This document shows, piece by piece, positions 11,549-24,690 of a DNA stretch of 64,000 bases. Both the position numbers and the translations under genes were made by a program. The stretch's first letter is position 1; each line of letters opens with the position of its first letter. This stretch comes from Ceriagrion tenellum (lineage: Eukaryota; Arthropoda; Insecta; Odonata; Coenagrionidae): assembly GCA_963169105.1 (NCBI GenBank), contig OY720640.1:63179527-63243526 (forward strand). Reading direction: 5' to 3'. The notes under the pieces are model-generated. The model did no database searches and had not been told where the DNA came from. It was given only the letters and a program-made list of their open reading frames with translations.

Positions 11549-12094
11549 AGGCAGTTTGAGCGAGATAGTTCCCTAGTCATCATGAAGACCGTATTCGAAT
11601 TATACGTTCAAATTTTAGGAGCTGTAGGAAGCATGACTTAAATACTAAATTATTAATAGTGCAATAATACACCTGTATGTGACTGAAATTCTAAGTACTC
11701 AAATAAAAATATCCGCAAAAGTCTTTGATTTGACTCTTTTTTTTCTTCACAACGGAAGGTTTTTTGCGGCTCTCTAAAATTTACTGTGGTTAAAATATGA
11801 TTTATTTTCCAAAATAGCCGAGATAACATACAAACTTTAGTACACCGAGTTAATTTTTTCACGAGGTCTTGGGGCTATAAATGTCTCAGTTTTTTAAAAT
11901 AAGGTCTCTCTGGAGAGCGTAACCTTTTATTTCCCATGTAAAAGGACTGGTATTATTTGTCAAACAATCTGGGAAAAGTAGTTCGATAAGGGGCTGACAT
12001 TTTGGTATCTTTAGTAAAGAGTAAGATATTTCTCGTTAAAATGAGACCAAATTCATTGATTTCTTGGTGAAATAATATTTCGCCCAAACTGCCT
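11549..12094 (+). mobile_element. 546-bp TA-flanked MITE (family R1, copy 1)
   Basis: The ends are AGGCAGTTTGAGCGA and, inverted, TCGCCCAAACTGCCT, flanked by TA on both sides (11547-11548 and 12095-12096), as for Tc1/mariner-type MITEs. A 548-bp relative lies at 32443-32990 and a third at 55695-56815. They share internal blocks such as AAAATAAGGTCT, the TAAAAGG-CTGGTAT segment and CAAATTCATTGATTTCT. No ORF of transposase type. Confidence 0.7.
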
Positions 12095-12099
12095 TAATA

Positions 12100-13770
12100 G
12101 ATTTTCCGATAATATTACGAGGTACCATTTTACTCATCTAACGTTATCATGTAATAAAGTTTCCTATTAAGCCAACTGAATGTTGGACAGATATTTACTG
12201 CCATTTTTCTGCATCTTATAACTTATTTTACTGTGCGGGAAGAATTCCAAAAATGTTTAAAATATAAGAAGAGAGACGCGCTTCACTATAATTAGCTTTC
12301 GTGGTTTTCTTGTACATTAACGATTCAATATTCAATCAAAATTTTTTTATCAACGGAGGTACAAACAGAAGGAATTTAAAGTGATGCAAATATGAGGAAG
12401 TATTAAATTACTGGGCAATTTCAAAAAGTAGGTAAGGCAAAAGTAGATATTTCTCGCTTTATAGAAGAATGTTAGTTTTTATAATGACGGAGAAGCGATA
12501 ACCCCCCAAACTATTAATGGAGGCAGCCGAAATTATCAAACTTTGACATTGCTTTCCCAAAAATCTAATTATACTCAAAGGGAATATAAGAATGTCTGTG
12601 CCTGAATTGCCCATTAAAGCATGCTCCTCCGGGAGTAAAAAAACACGTCCACGAGATTATTATCCTCCATCTCTGACTCCGCATCAAAATTGAAAACAAA
12701 ATTAAGTGCCATATAACAGTTTTTTAGGAGCTGAATTTTGAAACTTTGTAGATGCAAACACGATAATAACATTGAATTGCTCTTCCTTAACATCTTTCTC
12801 CGCCCAGAAAACTGACGATAAACCCGAACTTCTAACTTTTATGAAAGGAACCAAATGCTTCGCACGCCAAGCTGACTTTTAATTTTGGAGTTCCCCATCC
12901 AACGGCTTTGATTACCGGAGGATTTTGAATTCAAATGACGTCATTTATGAGGATTTTAGATTGTCGGTTTACAACGAGATGTATCTCATTACGATCGCAA
13001 TTAAATAATTAAAATATCTAGCCAAGTTAATAAGCGAAGTGTATAATAAAAACACCTTTCTCATTTCAAAGGAAAAACAAGTAATTCGAAGTGATAACTC
13101 CCAAAACTTAGACTCATCAAATAAATGTTTATATAAGTTGCGCTGAAATGAGGATCGTAGAATGAACTCCACACCTTAAACATTGAAGAGGCAATATGAA
13201 GACTAAAAAAATTCTATTGAAATGATACATGAATTGTTCATCTTTCTATCCTACCAAAGAAAAAGCTAATGGTTTATTGGGTACCATCGTACATAATGAC
13301 GGCCTCTGCTTACAATTCATTTTTGGAATCAAAGAGTTGGACAGTCGGAGAAAAATACGTAAAGGGGAATAGTTTCACATTCGGATGAAACAAAAAATTC
13401 TTCATGAATCAATGACATTAAATAATGTAAAACAATAATTCAATATTCAAAAGTATTCATATTATTCATTTGAGTATTGAACCGACTGATTGTTTTGTAT
13501 TTAGATAGAAATTATTATTACTTCCTTATCTCGGGCATATCGTTCCGTTTTTTTATTTACTACCATCTGCAGAATATTACATTCAAAAATAATAAAACAT
13601 ATCAACGGAAGCCTTAGGTGGACTGCGAGGTCAAGACCTGATTTGAGTCACCATCAAAGTTTGACATGTTCTCTTCGCATTCGGTTAGCAGTGAAATAAT
13701 GTACTTCTTATTTCAGTAACACAAAGTCAGAAAATAACATTTTACATCTTCTAAACCAGAAACATTAACC
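12100..13770. other. No recognised feature
   Basis: AT-rich sequence with no supported gene or internal repeat. Confidence 0.4.
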
Positions 13771-13854
13771 ATTTTCAAAATTTCAATTTACATTTGGTTG
13801 CGGTGAAATAGTCAACTTTTAATTCGGTAGAATAAAAACAAAATTTTTCCTCCT

Positions 13855-14020
13855 GCGTGGGATCCATCATTAGATCCCTCTTCAAATCCTCATAACGTCT
13901 GCCCCCTCTAATTTCTTCCAGAATTCCTGTCCTCTTCCTTCCTCTTTCAGGGTTCCCCAGTGTTCTCCCTTCTATTACCCTATTCAGCATTTCCTGTCTT
14001 TTCAAAAGTTCCCCCATTCA
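13855..14020 (-). pseudogene. Non-LTR retrotransposon, RT tail fragment
   Basis: A short minus-strand frame reads MGELLKRQEMLNRVIEG, then NPERGRKRTGILEEIRGGR, then YEDLKRDLMMD. This is the closing segment of LINE ORF2 proteins (LL---LEG---G-RGRPR, followed by SY--LKR). It is a solitary fragment with no RT core upstream. Confidence 0.7.
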
Positions 14021-14037
14021 TCTCTTCTGTCTACTCC

Positions 14038-14100
14038 AACAATCCTTGTACTTTTCCACAACTATAAATAGTTGAGGAAATAAATAGTACAAGGATTGTT
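14038..14100. repeat. Short hairpin, 15-bp outer arms
   Basis: AACAATCCTTGTACT and its exact inverse AGTACAAGGATTGTT flank a centre with a weak second inverted repeat around ACTATAAATAGT. It directly follows the LINE fragment, so it may be an element end. Nothing else is seen. Confidence 0.6.
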
Positions 14101-14105
14101 TTAAT

Positions 14106-15830
14106 ATGGATATAAAGTCCTACCGGTCCTACGGCATTTTGTTGACTGCATTTACGTCAGTGGAGATATGTTTTCAATGGCCCGATAGGTTTGCCAAGTT
14201 TGCGCATCCTGAGTTGGCAATTTCAAACTGTTCAAAAAAATTCGTATTTTTTGTTTTGCACGCCCCATTTAAAATGTCCAGTTTAAAGTCACCGCAAAAG
14301 TCATGACGGAATCCTTAGGTTTGACAGAAAGAACTTCGTTTTTACAATTTTATACAAAATTAATAATAAAATTATGCGCGAGGGCATTAATGTGCACACG
14401 CTTTCAATGCGATGCAAGAACGCCGCGAGCAATGGTGGGCAGTGGGTAGCGTAGTTTAGTGTCGCTTTCTTTCCTTGTCTTGGCTTCCCTACGTTCAGGA
14501 ATTCCCCGGTCAGCCGTCCCTCGAGGGACCCCGAGGCGTTAGAAATGGGAGAACCCTTTGGGGTTTAAGACGGACGTGCGGTTTGAGGTCAGAGCGAGCG
14601 GACAGAAGAAGGATGTGATGTGATTCGACTAAAATATGAGGAGAGGTAAGTAAAAGGAGGAAGGTTGATGAGACCGAGGAAAGAAATAGAGGAGGATAGA
14701 TAAATTTGATGTTAGGCAAAGGAGCACAAAGAGAAGTTCCTCGTTTATATGCAAAATAAGAGAATGACTCCTCATTGCATTTAGCAGCCTCTTTAAAATG
14801 AAGTGAAGATGGAGAAACCGGTATGGGAAGGAAGAAATGTTGCAGAAATTCTCAGTGAGAATACTTATTTTGCTAGAGGTGAGAGTTTTCTCGTCAACGA
14901 ATAATTTTATATTAAGAGCAATGTCTTATTTCCGTGAAAAATCAGAAACCTACTTATTCTTGTGTTAGCAACTTTTTTGAAATGACATGGAAACGATGTG
15001 ATTGGCATAGGAAAAATAAAAGGAGTGGAAAATTACAGCGTGTATATTTATTTTAAAAAGGGCGTTCTCCTGAAAATTTTCTCGACAAGGAGTAAGTTTA
15101 TTGCAAGTGTACTATTGAATTTTATGAAAGAATGCATCCATCCAGGGTTGCTAAAAGTATCTGACTTTTTGACAAGTCATATCATGATTTCTTATTTTCT
15201 AGGCCCGAATTCCATGCATTTGAATGAAAATCACTAAAAAAATATTCAAGATACAGAAGTTGGCACTCAAGCTTATACTGTCAAAGGACTGTGGGCCTTT
15301 GCCAAACGCAGAAACAAGGTAGAATGGGGGAAATCAAGAGCCCTTATAGATTCACAGTAGTGCGAATTTAAGTGGCACCCACTTTGTGTTAGAAAGGACT
15401 AATATGAGCAAACTCTGCTGAGCAGAAAGTTTAAAATGTAAGCAACCAACTCGTGGAAATATTGACTTAAATACAAAAAATACTTCATACATTTCCAAAC
15501 TAAACTCATGTTACCAACCGTGTGTAGGCAAAAATCTGGATGGGAGAAATATTTCATGCTGTAGATGATTCCTTTCATGCCTTTGAGAAATGCACAGGCT
15601 CCTGTTTTTCCAGATCATCTATCATATTCAAGCATTTCAAATGGAAAACGCGATAATGAAAGCCATCAGGGGATGAAGTAAGAATGACCTCATTCTGGAG
15701 ACTCTTGAAGGGTAGATAAGTTACAAAGTAATCTGTAGATACCTATAACTCCGATTTCCGTTATTTATCGGTGATTTTTTATTGGTGGCTAGAAATTTCA
15801 TGCATCTATGAATCTCACGATTTCTATTTG
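14106..15830. other. No recognised feature
   Basis: No supported gene. The short frames at 14106-14306, 14510-14719 and 14998-15237 carry no recognisable domain. Confidence 0.4.
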
Positions 15831-15832
15831 TA

Positions 15833-18800
15833 CAGTGGCGGAAAAAATTAACGCAAAACTCATTGGCGTCTGAATGCGGCGTACACGGAAACTAATTGAA
15901 ATCGCTTTTTCTTCGACAACTTGACAACAATGAGACAGCATATGGAAACCGGGAATATTCAAACTCTCTATGAATGGATATCGATTTTACGCGTCATGTA
16001 AATAGTCATACTAATAAGGTTTACGTTCACGACATCGTCTAGGAGTTATAAACGTGATGAGCTTGCTTCGACCCGCACTCAGTCGAGGTTCCGAAGTCGT
16101 AGTTGATTATGTAAAGATTCTTACCATATTATTTTTAGAGCTTTGGGCCGTTAAAAAAATTTCTTGATTGAAACTTAAGAAATATTACGATGAAAGCATT
16201 ATTCGTTGGGACATAAAATTTTTTTTTCTCCAGATCAAATTCACTTACAATAAAACGTATTTCCACGTGCAGGAAATAGCTATGGGTGAACATCGTTTTA
16301 ATAGGCCTTAAACTACTTCAGAGAAATATGATGCATTACAATTAACATTTTGGCGTAATATCCTGAGAATTTCAAGTTAAAGTATAGGAAATCTGGTTGA
16401 ATAGAATGGTTTCCATGTGGAGAAAATTTTTCTCTAAAAGTATTTCCAATACCTTAAAACCCTACGTAAGTTTCCGCCCTTGTTCATACAGGTCGTCTCA
16501 AACACTTAAATTTCTAAATTCCTCCTAACGTAATATTATTAACTTTCTGAAAATTACTTTAAAAAATCCAGAACATTTTATTTGGTCCAGTTTTTACAGG
16601 AAACATTAGAATTCCCTTTTTTCGTTTTGTAGTAAGAACCACTGGACGCGGATTCCTCTTGATCGATGAAGTAGCCTAGAGGGAGAGCGTTCGTCTGTGG
16701 CCAAGAATGCCTGGGGTTCAAATCCTGGCGTGGCCTCTTTTAGTGCCTTTATAATTAACCTACGCGATGTGACTTTATTGCAGCCAAAACTTCGCAGGAA
16801 TCCGCGGAAGGCCCAGGGAATGGACATTGACCTCATCCATGAGTGTGTGAGTTTTACACATAATCGGCCTTTGCAAAAGAATCAGAGCGGTCTCCTTGGT
16901 CGTCGAATGAGATGTTTACTTCCCATTCTCGGGTACTCGGCCCCACTTGATTTCTACGTCCTGTCTGTCGTATGATGCTCATATCCACTTATTCGCCAAT
17001 TCACCACTCAATGAAAAGCTATTCATGAAGGAGGGAATAGACCGGATCTCTGATTGTGTCAGTTACTCGATTTAGTGAAATTACCTGATATTACATTCAC
17101 CTTTAAATTACTTTGAAATGATTTAGTAAAGAGGGCAATTATTATTATTAGGAATTAGAGTTTGGTTATATCTGCCAAACTTGTAAATACCGATCACTTA
17201 TCTGAAAGAGAGACCAAACAAAGTTGGAATTTTCTTCAAAATATCTTTAAAACGGTATTTGAAGCTTTCCCAGTATTGTTTTCTAGGTTTGCTATGAGCA
17301 ATACATTGACCGTGTAGTTCAACAGTTCAACTTATAGGATGGAGGATAATACTTAAAGGATAAGGTAAATTAATGAATCACTTAAATACCCTTTGACATA
17401 TTCACAGTGAAAAATGTTTGGCTAAAATTATGCAGTTAAATTTTATGAGGAGCATTTTTATACCCATGCGTAAGTAATACTCTGACAAAAATGCATCGCG
17501 TATCTTCCCCAGTGAAAGTGATAAAATACTAAAAATCATCTTTTTCATGTAGCGACTAAGCAGTGATTAGATATTTTCCCTATGGTCATTTGTATACTCC
17601 TCATAAATCCGCAGAGTAGTCAATGGAGTGCAAATTAGGAATGAGCACCATCCCAAAATTATACGATTGGTACGTTCCTAAAGAAGCTATTCCTCTTCAA
17701 ATGCGTCATAATATTATTGCTTCAATGGAAGTTAAAGTTGTGAGTGCCCCCACATGAAGATATTAGCAGAATTTATACAGGGTCATAAATTTCATCTCTC
17801 AGTGGTGATGTATTTTAACGGATGTTGAAAAGGGACACTATAATGCTTTGTTTAGAACGAGTGGAAAAGGTTAAAATGTATGCGTAATTCTCTCAATTTG
17901 AGTTATGTGTGCACATGATCACAGCAATTGATCATCGAGAAATATGCTGGTATTTACATAAAGAATGTGGATGTTAATTAGCCTTATAATCAATCCATCC
18001 CCCTCCATTCTCGATTTCCTGACCAAGTCTCTGTGACATGGAGTTGTCCACATTTTGGTATCATCTTACTGGGTTCATTTTCCATTCTTCCTCCACGATT
18101 TTCCTCATTGCATCTTAATTTGGGGTTGTTTCATTTGAGGGGGTCGAAAAACGTTTGTTTCTCGCATATTTCTCATAATGAACTCTGCGTTCCAAGCAGC
18201 CCGCTCCATCTATGCTACATGATTTATTTTGAACCATCTCCTAGATTTTTGACATTTGTGAACTCGTAAGTATTCCTAGTTGCGGGCGAAAAATGAATAT
18301 TGATATACATTTGATTAAAAATAGTTTTTATTATAGCGGACATGAATTTAATGAATTTCCTTTGATAGTAGTAATCAATAGGTTTTTTTTTACTTTTAAA
18401 CACCAAATAAAAGATCAGTGGGTGAAAGTTGAAGGCGCAACACCTCTTCGGATAATTTTTCGACTAATGTTTATGCCATTTACAAACCTACTATCCGATT
18501 CCTCCGCCTGGAAGAAAAATGAGGCATACTTAAAGGCTAATAAGATCTTTCTTTCCCCCAAGAATTTTGGGAGAGGCCGCTAAAACTTTGAACAATATCT
18601 CGGCTGGCGCTGTCCGCTCTGCTTGTTCGTCTATCGACGCTCGTCTCAATGAAGTAGTCATCAGTGAACCTTGGCCAAGTTTCGGGTGGTGATGGTCGGG
18701 GTGGTTTGTTGTTGTGAATAACGCTCAGGTTTCAAATACTTGCTGCACCAGAAAGAAAAGGCTCGTCACGCTTCGAAAAAATCGGAAGCCCCCGTCGAAT

Positions 18801-20824
18801 ACTTTTAAGGGCGTTAGAGAAGTCAAATACCACTTCTTTCCTTTGAGTTAAACGCCTGGCGTCCGAAACATTATCTATGGCAGAAAAGGTATCGCCCGCA
18901 ACACAAGGGGAAAGTAAGCTCTTATTAAAGGCATACTATTTCCCAAATCAATATAATGCGCCCTTCATACATTCCAATTTGAATGTATTAGTATTGGTGG
19001 AGCTTTGTATCGACACGGGGAAACCTCTAGGGATCCTCAAGAGTTCTCCAAGATTGCTCGTTGCTTTAACTCAGATTTAAGGTAGCTGGCCTCCAAACCC
19101 ATGCATGATGGGAACTAATGGCGTTTGATTGGAATGGTCTGAGCTGATGAGGTGAAATTCTCAAACTACTTCTTTCAGTTTGTATTCCCGAGAGAGTAGT
19201 ATGCTTTTTCCTTTCCTTTAGTTATTTTAAATGTTCGTAGACAATACCACCACTCATTTTAAAAGTAACTTAATTCACAGTAATGCATACGGACGCAAAA
19301 AAAGTCACCGAAAGGATACGAAACATCATCTTAAAGTCGCCTTGACATAAGAAAGCTCAGTAGTTGTTACTGGGTTGCAAACCTGAATCGCAATCATGTT
19401 TCTTCATAATAACTTTGTTCGAGTACGCTCATGATCTCGAAAACGTGATCGTCATCAAGAAAGATCGGGTGCTACAAAGCAGTGGAGTGCGCTCCCAGGA
19501 CCTTGCGCATTGCCCTACCAATGCGGCTTGCCTTTTGGATGACAACAATTACCAAAAGAAGAAAAGAACCGTGATCCCACCCCTGGTCGAGACATTTTTG
19601 AGTTTTTCATTCAATTTCTGGTCCAGTAAAATTATTTTTTTTCGGCAAATTTTATCTCTTTTGTATTTAAAAAAATTCATATTATCAGCCAGTCATTGTA
19701 GCTACATTATATTCATTCATATCGCCAATATGAGGAAGTTTATATAAAAACTCATTTGCATTCATGAAAAATCGAACACGGACCACTCTTTAGCTATCCA
19801 AATACATCTGACTGCTACAACATTAACGTTACCTATTAATTTATTTCATTAATGATATTGTACTCCAAACTGAAGTCTTTTAAAAGGCTTTTTGTTAATT
19901 TCATATGTGCGGCGAATTTATAGCTAAGCATATAAGACATTATGCAATCATCCATATGTTATCCATAACTACACCTAATTTGGGTAAACTTTTCTGAATG
20001 TTTATTCGTATATCCTGCATTTACTAGATAAAGCTTAACAGTGGACAGCTCGTCATCAAGCTTCCTGTGATAAGATGAAAGAAATATCGGGAAAATATGC
20101 TTAGATCATTCGGTATCGATGCGAGCACATTTTTATTTCGTGAAATTATATACATTTACGTATGTTTTCATAGTTTAATCCCATTCTGACGAACTAAGGA
20201 CGGATTTATATTGGGACAAGAACGATTCATTAATAAATATCCATTTTGAATTTAATAAATATCCGTTAAAGGAACTTCGTCAGTCTACAAATGGAAATCG
20301 TGAACAATTACATCACGTAGGCTATACTTATTTCAATTAAATCTTTTTTGTATCGACATTTGGTGCGGATAAATCTCGATTTATATCATTTCGATGAAAC
20401 AGATGCAGTACGCGTCATTCAAAATGATCCACGGAAACTCGACCACAATAAATATCCCTTGATGGTAGAAGATGAAGATTTTAGCATATAGTATACTGAA
20501 TTGGGTGGGATAGTGAATATTTTTTATAATCAGTCTTTCTGTATAAATGATATTATTCGACGTAAGAACCATGCTGAAACAAACAGCGATGCACCGCGAC
20601 TGAATGTGCGAATAATATGAGACAAAAGCTCAAAAATAAGGCGACTGATGACTAAGTTCTAGGCTCCAACAAATGTGAGCTGCAAGGCGGATTTCAAATA
20701 TTTGCGGTAGACGATGATTTTCCTCAGTGTTGCCAGTCTTTGGAGTGTGTACTGCTCCTAGAAGTTCCCAAAAATGCCGCATTCTGGCGCGCGAAAAATT
20801 TTGCGTTAATTTCTTCCGCCACTG
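15833..20824. mobile_element. Interval bounded by matching Tc1-like TIRs (about 5 kb)
   Basis: The left end begins CAGTGGCGGAAAAAATTAAC and the right end, inverted, begins CAGTGGCGGAAGAAATTAAC. Both continue through CGCAAAA, and weaker similarity runs on to a GAATGCGGC motif about 50 bp in. TA flanks both ends (15831-15832 and 20825-20826). No transposase is recognisable inside. The interior is AT-rich with one likely SINE. It could be one large decayed or non-autonomous element, or two unrelated copies of the same TIR family that happen to face each other. Confidence 0.55.
16655..16980 (+). mobile_element. Probable tRNA-headed SINE
   Basis: TAGCCTAGAGGGAGAGCG resembles a pol III A box and GGTTCAAATCC, about 38 bp downstream, is a good B box. 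The intervening sequence does not fold as a normal anticodon arm that I can confirm, and a non-tRNA body follows. The end is not sharply defined. It lies inside the 15.8-20.8 kb interval. Confidence 0.5.
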
Positions 20825-20829
20825 TACAT

Positions 20830-21884
20830 CATTGGAAATGTGATAGTGAAGGAGAAATCTGTTAATGATTTTCGCTGATGAAGGTTCATATCCGCACGTT
20901 AACTCATGTCATACATACGCAAGGCTTTGACATCGAGCGAATAAAGTTCGTATCATTCTTTCCTTTGGTCTTTTCATCGCTCCACTTGCAAAGTTCGGAG
21001 CTTCTCTCTGACCCATAACAAGTATTAGCGACAGCTGTTGATTCGTTGGCTCGTGAAAATTTAACCTAATCCAACTTTTCATCACGCTTTTTCTCAAACG
21101 CGAACTGTGTTTGGATCTCAATATATGCGAAATTACCTCGAAACTGGATGAGTCTCCGTAAATTTCTGTCTTTAAACCTATAGTTACCGCGAGGTTATTA
21201 AGAGTGATTGAAATCGGTCTTTACATAATTCACACTATTTCAATGCCAATTCGAGATAATTCAAAGCAATGAATGACGAGGAAAATTTGAAAAATTATTT
21301 CAAGTTATTCCCTCTCAATTAAGGAGACATGTTTGAAGTGGTACCTAATACAGGTTACCTCTGATTTGTTGTTAATGGTATCATAGACACTGAAATTTTT
21401 TTGGCGTTTTAAATTGAGTTAAAACTAAAGAGAGACTCTTTAGTCTCTTGTGACTTGCCTTGTCTCTTGTGGGCTCCCAGCCTCATTAACAATATTTACA
21501 ACTCTAACCCTGAAATTAGGTCCCCATTGGATCCACAGTGAATTTAGTAAGCGACAGTCCCATAACTAAGTTATTGTCACACCTGTTTCTTATTCCATCC
21601 CGTTCCAATCGCGGCTATAAAATATTTCGATCATTAATGATAACTTGAATGTACTTCAAAGGCTGTCACAAACATTCCAAATTACAAATAGCAAATTCTG
21701 TATTTGGCTGTATACTTTCGTGTGTTGTATGATAACATAATTTATAATAATATTGTTTATGTGCGAAGTGCTGACCGTACATAAGGGTGAAAGTCATCTA
21801 GTAAAGTTGTCTGAGTTTTAATGAGTTACCTTTCTAATTTTGTGTACATCTGTGATTCACAGCGAATAAATCATAGATCCCTTG
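20830..21884. other. No recognised feature
   Basis: No supported gene or repeat. Confidence 0.4.
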
Positions 21885-23060
21885 TGCTATTCCCATGCAA
21901 TGTATTTTTATTTATTTATATTCCTTGATTTCAAGAAGGCATTCGACAAGGTTCCTCACAAAAAAGTCATATAAATTGCAATCATGCGGAGTTAATAGAA
22001 AAATGATGAATTGGATAAGCGACTTTATCAGTGATGGAAAACAAAAAGTAATTATTGATGGTTTTAGCTCTGATATTGCCGAAGTCACATCCGGTGCTCC
22101 TCAGGGAGGTATATTGGCCCTCTTTTATTCATTATTTACGTTAATGACTTATGTTCTAGAGTTTGCAGTAAATTAAGATTAATTGCAGACAAGACAGTTA
22201 TCTACCGTGAAATAAGCGAGGACGCGGACTTTGAAGCTCTGTCATCGGCCATTAACAACGTTCATTCGTGGTTCCAGGAGTGGGGATTAGAATCAAATAT
22301 AAGCAAATTCACCACAGTTTACTTCCTGCGAAAGTCATCACAAAAGTGCCATACCTACACCGTGGGTGGAGTAATCATAAAATCTTTAGATACAGTAAAA
22401 TATCTTGGAATTACCTTAACTTCAGATATATCGTTGGGATTACACATTAAGAAAATATGTGGCTCAGCATTGAAGAAACTAGGCTTTGTTAAACGTATTA
22501 TAGGAAAGTCCTCGGATGAAAACTGAAAAAGAGATGTTACTTCGCTCTGGTTAGGCCACACCTCGAATACGCCGCGAGCATTTGGGACCCTGGTCAAATA
22601 GATTTAACCACAAAATTAATAAAATACTAAGTAAAGCAGCGCGCTGCGTCAAAAACTGCTACGAGCACACACATAGTCTCACAACTGTTTGAAGGATTAA
22701 GGTGGGAGTCTCTAGAGGCTTGGAGGCTACACTAGGCTTAAGTTGCTTGAGAAATTCAAAACTGATATTTTTCAGAGCGACATAGAGAATATTATCATGA
22801 CTCCTTGCTACATTTCTTGGTCTGTCAGATGCGATAAAATAAGAGAGAGAGACTGCCGAACAGAGAGGTACAAAAACTTGTTCTTTCCGCGAGCATAAAG
22901 CGACCCCAATAAAAATTGAGCTACACTCCTATAATATATGTTACCATTTCATCTCCAAAATACTCACACCTTTACACGGCTGGTGACCTATCACCGCCTG
23001 CCACACACCCATGCGGCGGATCGCGGAGTATTATGTTGATGCCGATGAATGTATCACATG
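21885..23060 (+). pseudogene. CR1/Jockey-like LINE: RT core to 3' end (copy 3)
   Basis: This is the longest copy of the family. RT motifs appear in order across shifted frames: FLDFKKAFDKVPHKK at 21921, SGAPQGG near 22092, LFIIYVNDL near 22130, LRLIADKTVIYREI near 22173, then VKYLGITLTSDISLGLHIKK, LKKLGFVKRIIGKSSDE and a tail through KNCYE. The usual catalytic box FADD is IADK here, so the second aspartate is lost. At least three frameshifts or stops break the ORF. The 3' UTR runs to the CACCGCCTGCCACAC / GGCGGATCGC end near 23030. It is dead in cis. Confidence 0.88.
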
Positions 23061-24066
23061 TAACTACTATCGCCATAAGCGCCAAGGAAACTTGTCAAGA
23101 AACAAATATCAATGATGTTAACGAACAGTGCTAACTTTTCTCAATGTATAAAGCATGCGAGTTCTTGAGTCAGGTGTCATAAATGAACTCGCATCACAGA
23201 ACCCTTTCATACTCTTAAACACATTTTACACGTAAGAGGTGAAACATATCCTTAAAAGAATATGTAAACATTCGTAGCCTATTTTCTTTAGTCTTGCTCT
23301 AAAACATTCCACGACAAGATTCCTTCCGAAGAAGCTGTAGAGAATACCTATTCTTACGATATTGGTCCTTTCAGAATGATGTACCCCTCCTAGTAGTCCC
23401 CACCCGGAGATTCGATTGGTGGACTATTTTACCTCCGGAATACTTTACCGGGGGGGATTCAATCATGTTTTATATATTTAGAATGGAGGGTTCATTTCTA
23501 AGGTGGCAAATGTGGTGGCTTCATTCTTGCCTTCCACATCGTAGTTCCCCGGCCAATTCTGTGAACTTCACTCTCTCCTTAAGCTGTGGGTGTTGAAACC
23601 GGTCCAATCTCTTTGATCTGCTATATCAATGCCTTCTGCTGAGACTGCTGCCTCCCAGTAGTGGGGGCAAATTTGGATAGCGCGCAAAAGTTGGTGTGCA
23701 AGTCACAAACATTTTTTCTCGAACCTGCGACCCTCGGAACGGGGGTCGAACACGCTACCACTGCCTCAAACTGGACCATCGTTTGTACCTCAAGGATGAT
23801 TGTCATATGATTCAAACCATGTTAATATTACTGGTAAAAGAGCAGGACATTAGGGAAACAATAAATCTTTCAATATTATATACGATCGGTTTCGATGATA
23901 TTGGCATCATTAGGTACACTTGCTTCACAGTAACTGCTACACCTTAATACGCATGTAGCTACATGTGTGATTCCATACTCAAAGAACCGGCTGTACATAA
24001 TTACAATAAATTGTTTTGAGCAATCTGCAAAATCTACTTTGTTTTTTTATTTAAATTCTTAAATTC
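23061..24066. other. No recognised gene
   Basis: Nothing supported. A GTTGAAACCGGTCC motif at about 23592 resembles the GAAACC-GG segment of the foldback arms but has no partner nearby. Confidence 0.4.
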
Positions 24067-24067
24067 A

Positions 24068-24690
24068 CTGCATTGCAGAAACTAGGTTTTGTTTAGTGTT
24101 GAGTTAAGTGTTAAGTTAGGAAGGTCCCCGGATGAAATAATAAAAGAGAGATACTACTTCGCTCTGGGTAGGCCACACCTCAAATACACCGCGAGCATTT
24201 GTGACCTTGGTCATAAAGATTTCACCAAAAAATTAACAAAATACAAAGAAAAGCTGCACACTTCGTTAAAAACTGCTACGAGCGAACATATAGTGTTTCA
24301 GAACTTTTAGAGGGATTAAAGTGGAAGCCCCTAGAGAGACGAAGGCTACAAGCTAGGTTTAGCTTGCTTGAGAAATTTGGAACAGGAGTTTGTTTCAGAG
24401 CGACACAGAGAATATTATCATAACGCTTCATAACATCTCTAGGTCTGACCGAAGCGATAAAATAAGAGAGCTATATTGCCGAACAGATAGATATATTAAG
24501 TCGTCGTAATAAGCTACCACAACAAAAACTGAGCTCCCCTAAATAAAATCTCGTAATACACGTCACTATTTCACCTCCCAAAACCTTATCCCTTACATCT
24601 TTACGGCTGATGTCCTAACAGCCGCTGCCACACGCCGTTTCGGCGGATCGCTGGGTAGTATGTGGACGTAGATGTAAATTATGCAGTGTT
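24068..24690 (+). pseudogene. CR1/Jockey-like LINE, 3' part (copy 4)
   Basis: It starts at the LKKLGFV-type segment and continues through the YFALGRPHLKYTASICDLG, NCYERTYSVSELLEGLKWKP and RRRLQARFSLLEKF equivalents in mixed frames, then the 3' UTR and the CGGCGGATCGCTGGGTAGTA terminus. A (TGTAGA)-like tail begins near 24660. Frameshifts and stops make it a pseudogene. Confidence 0.85.
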
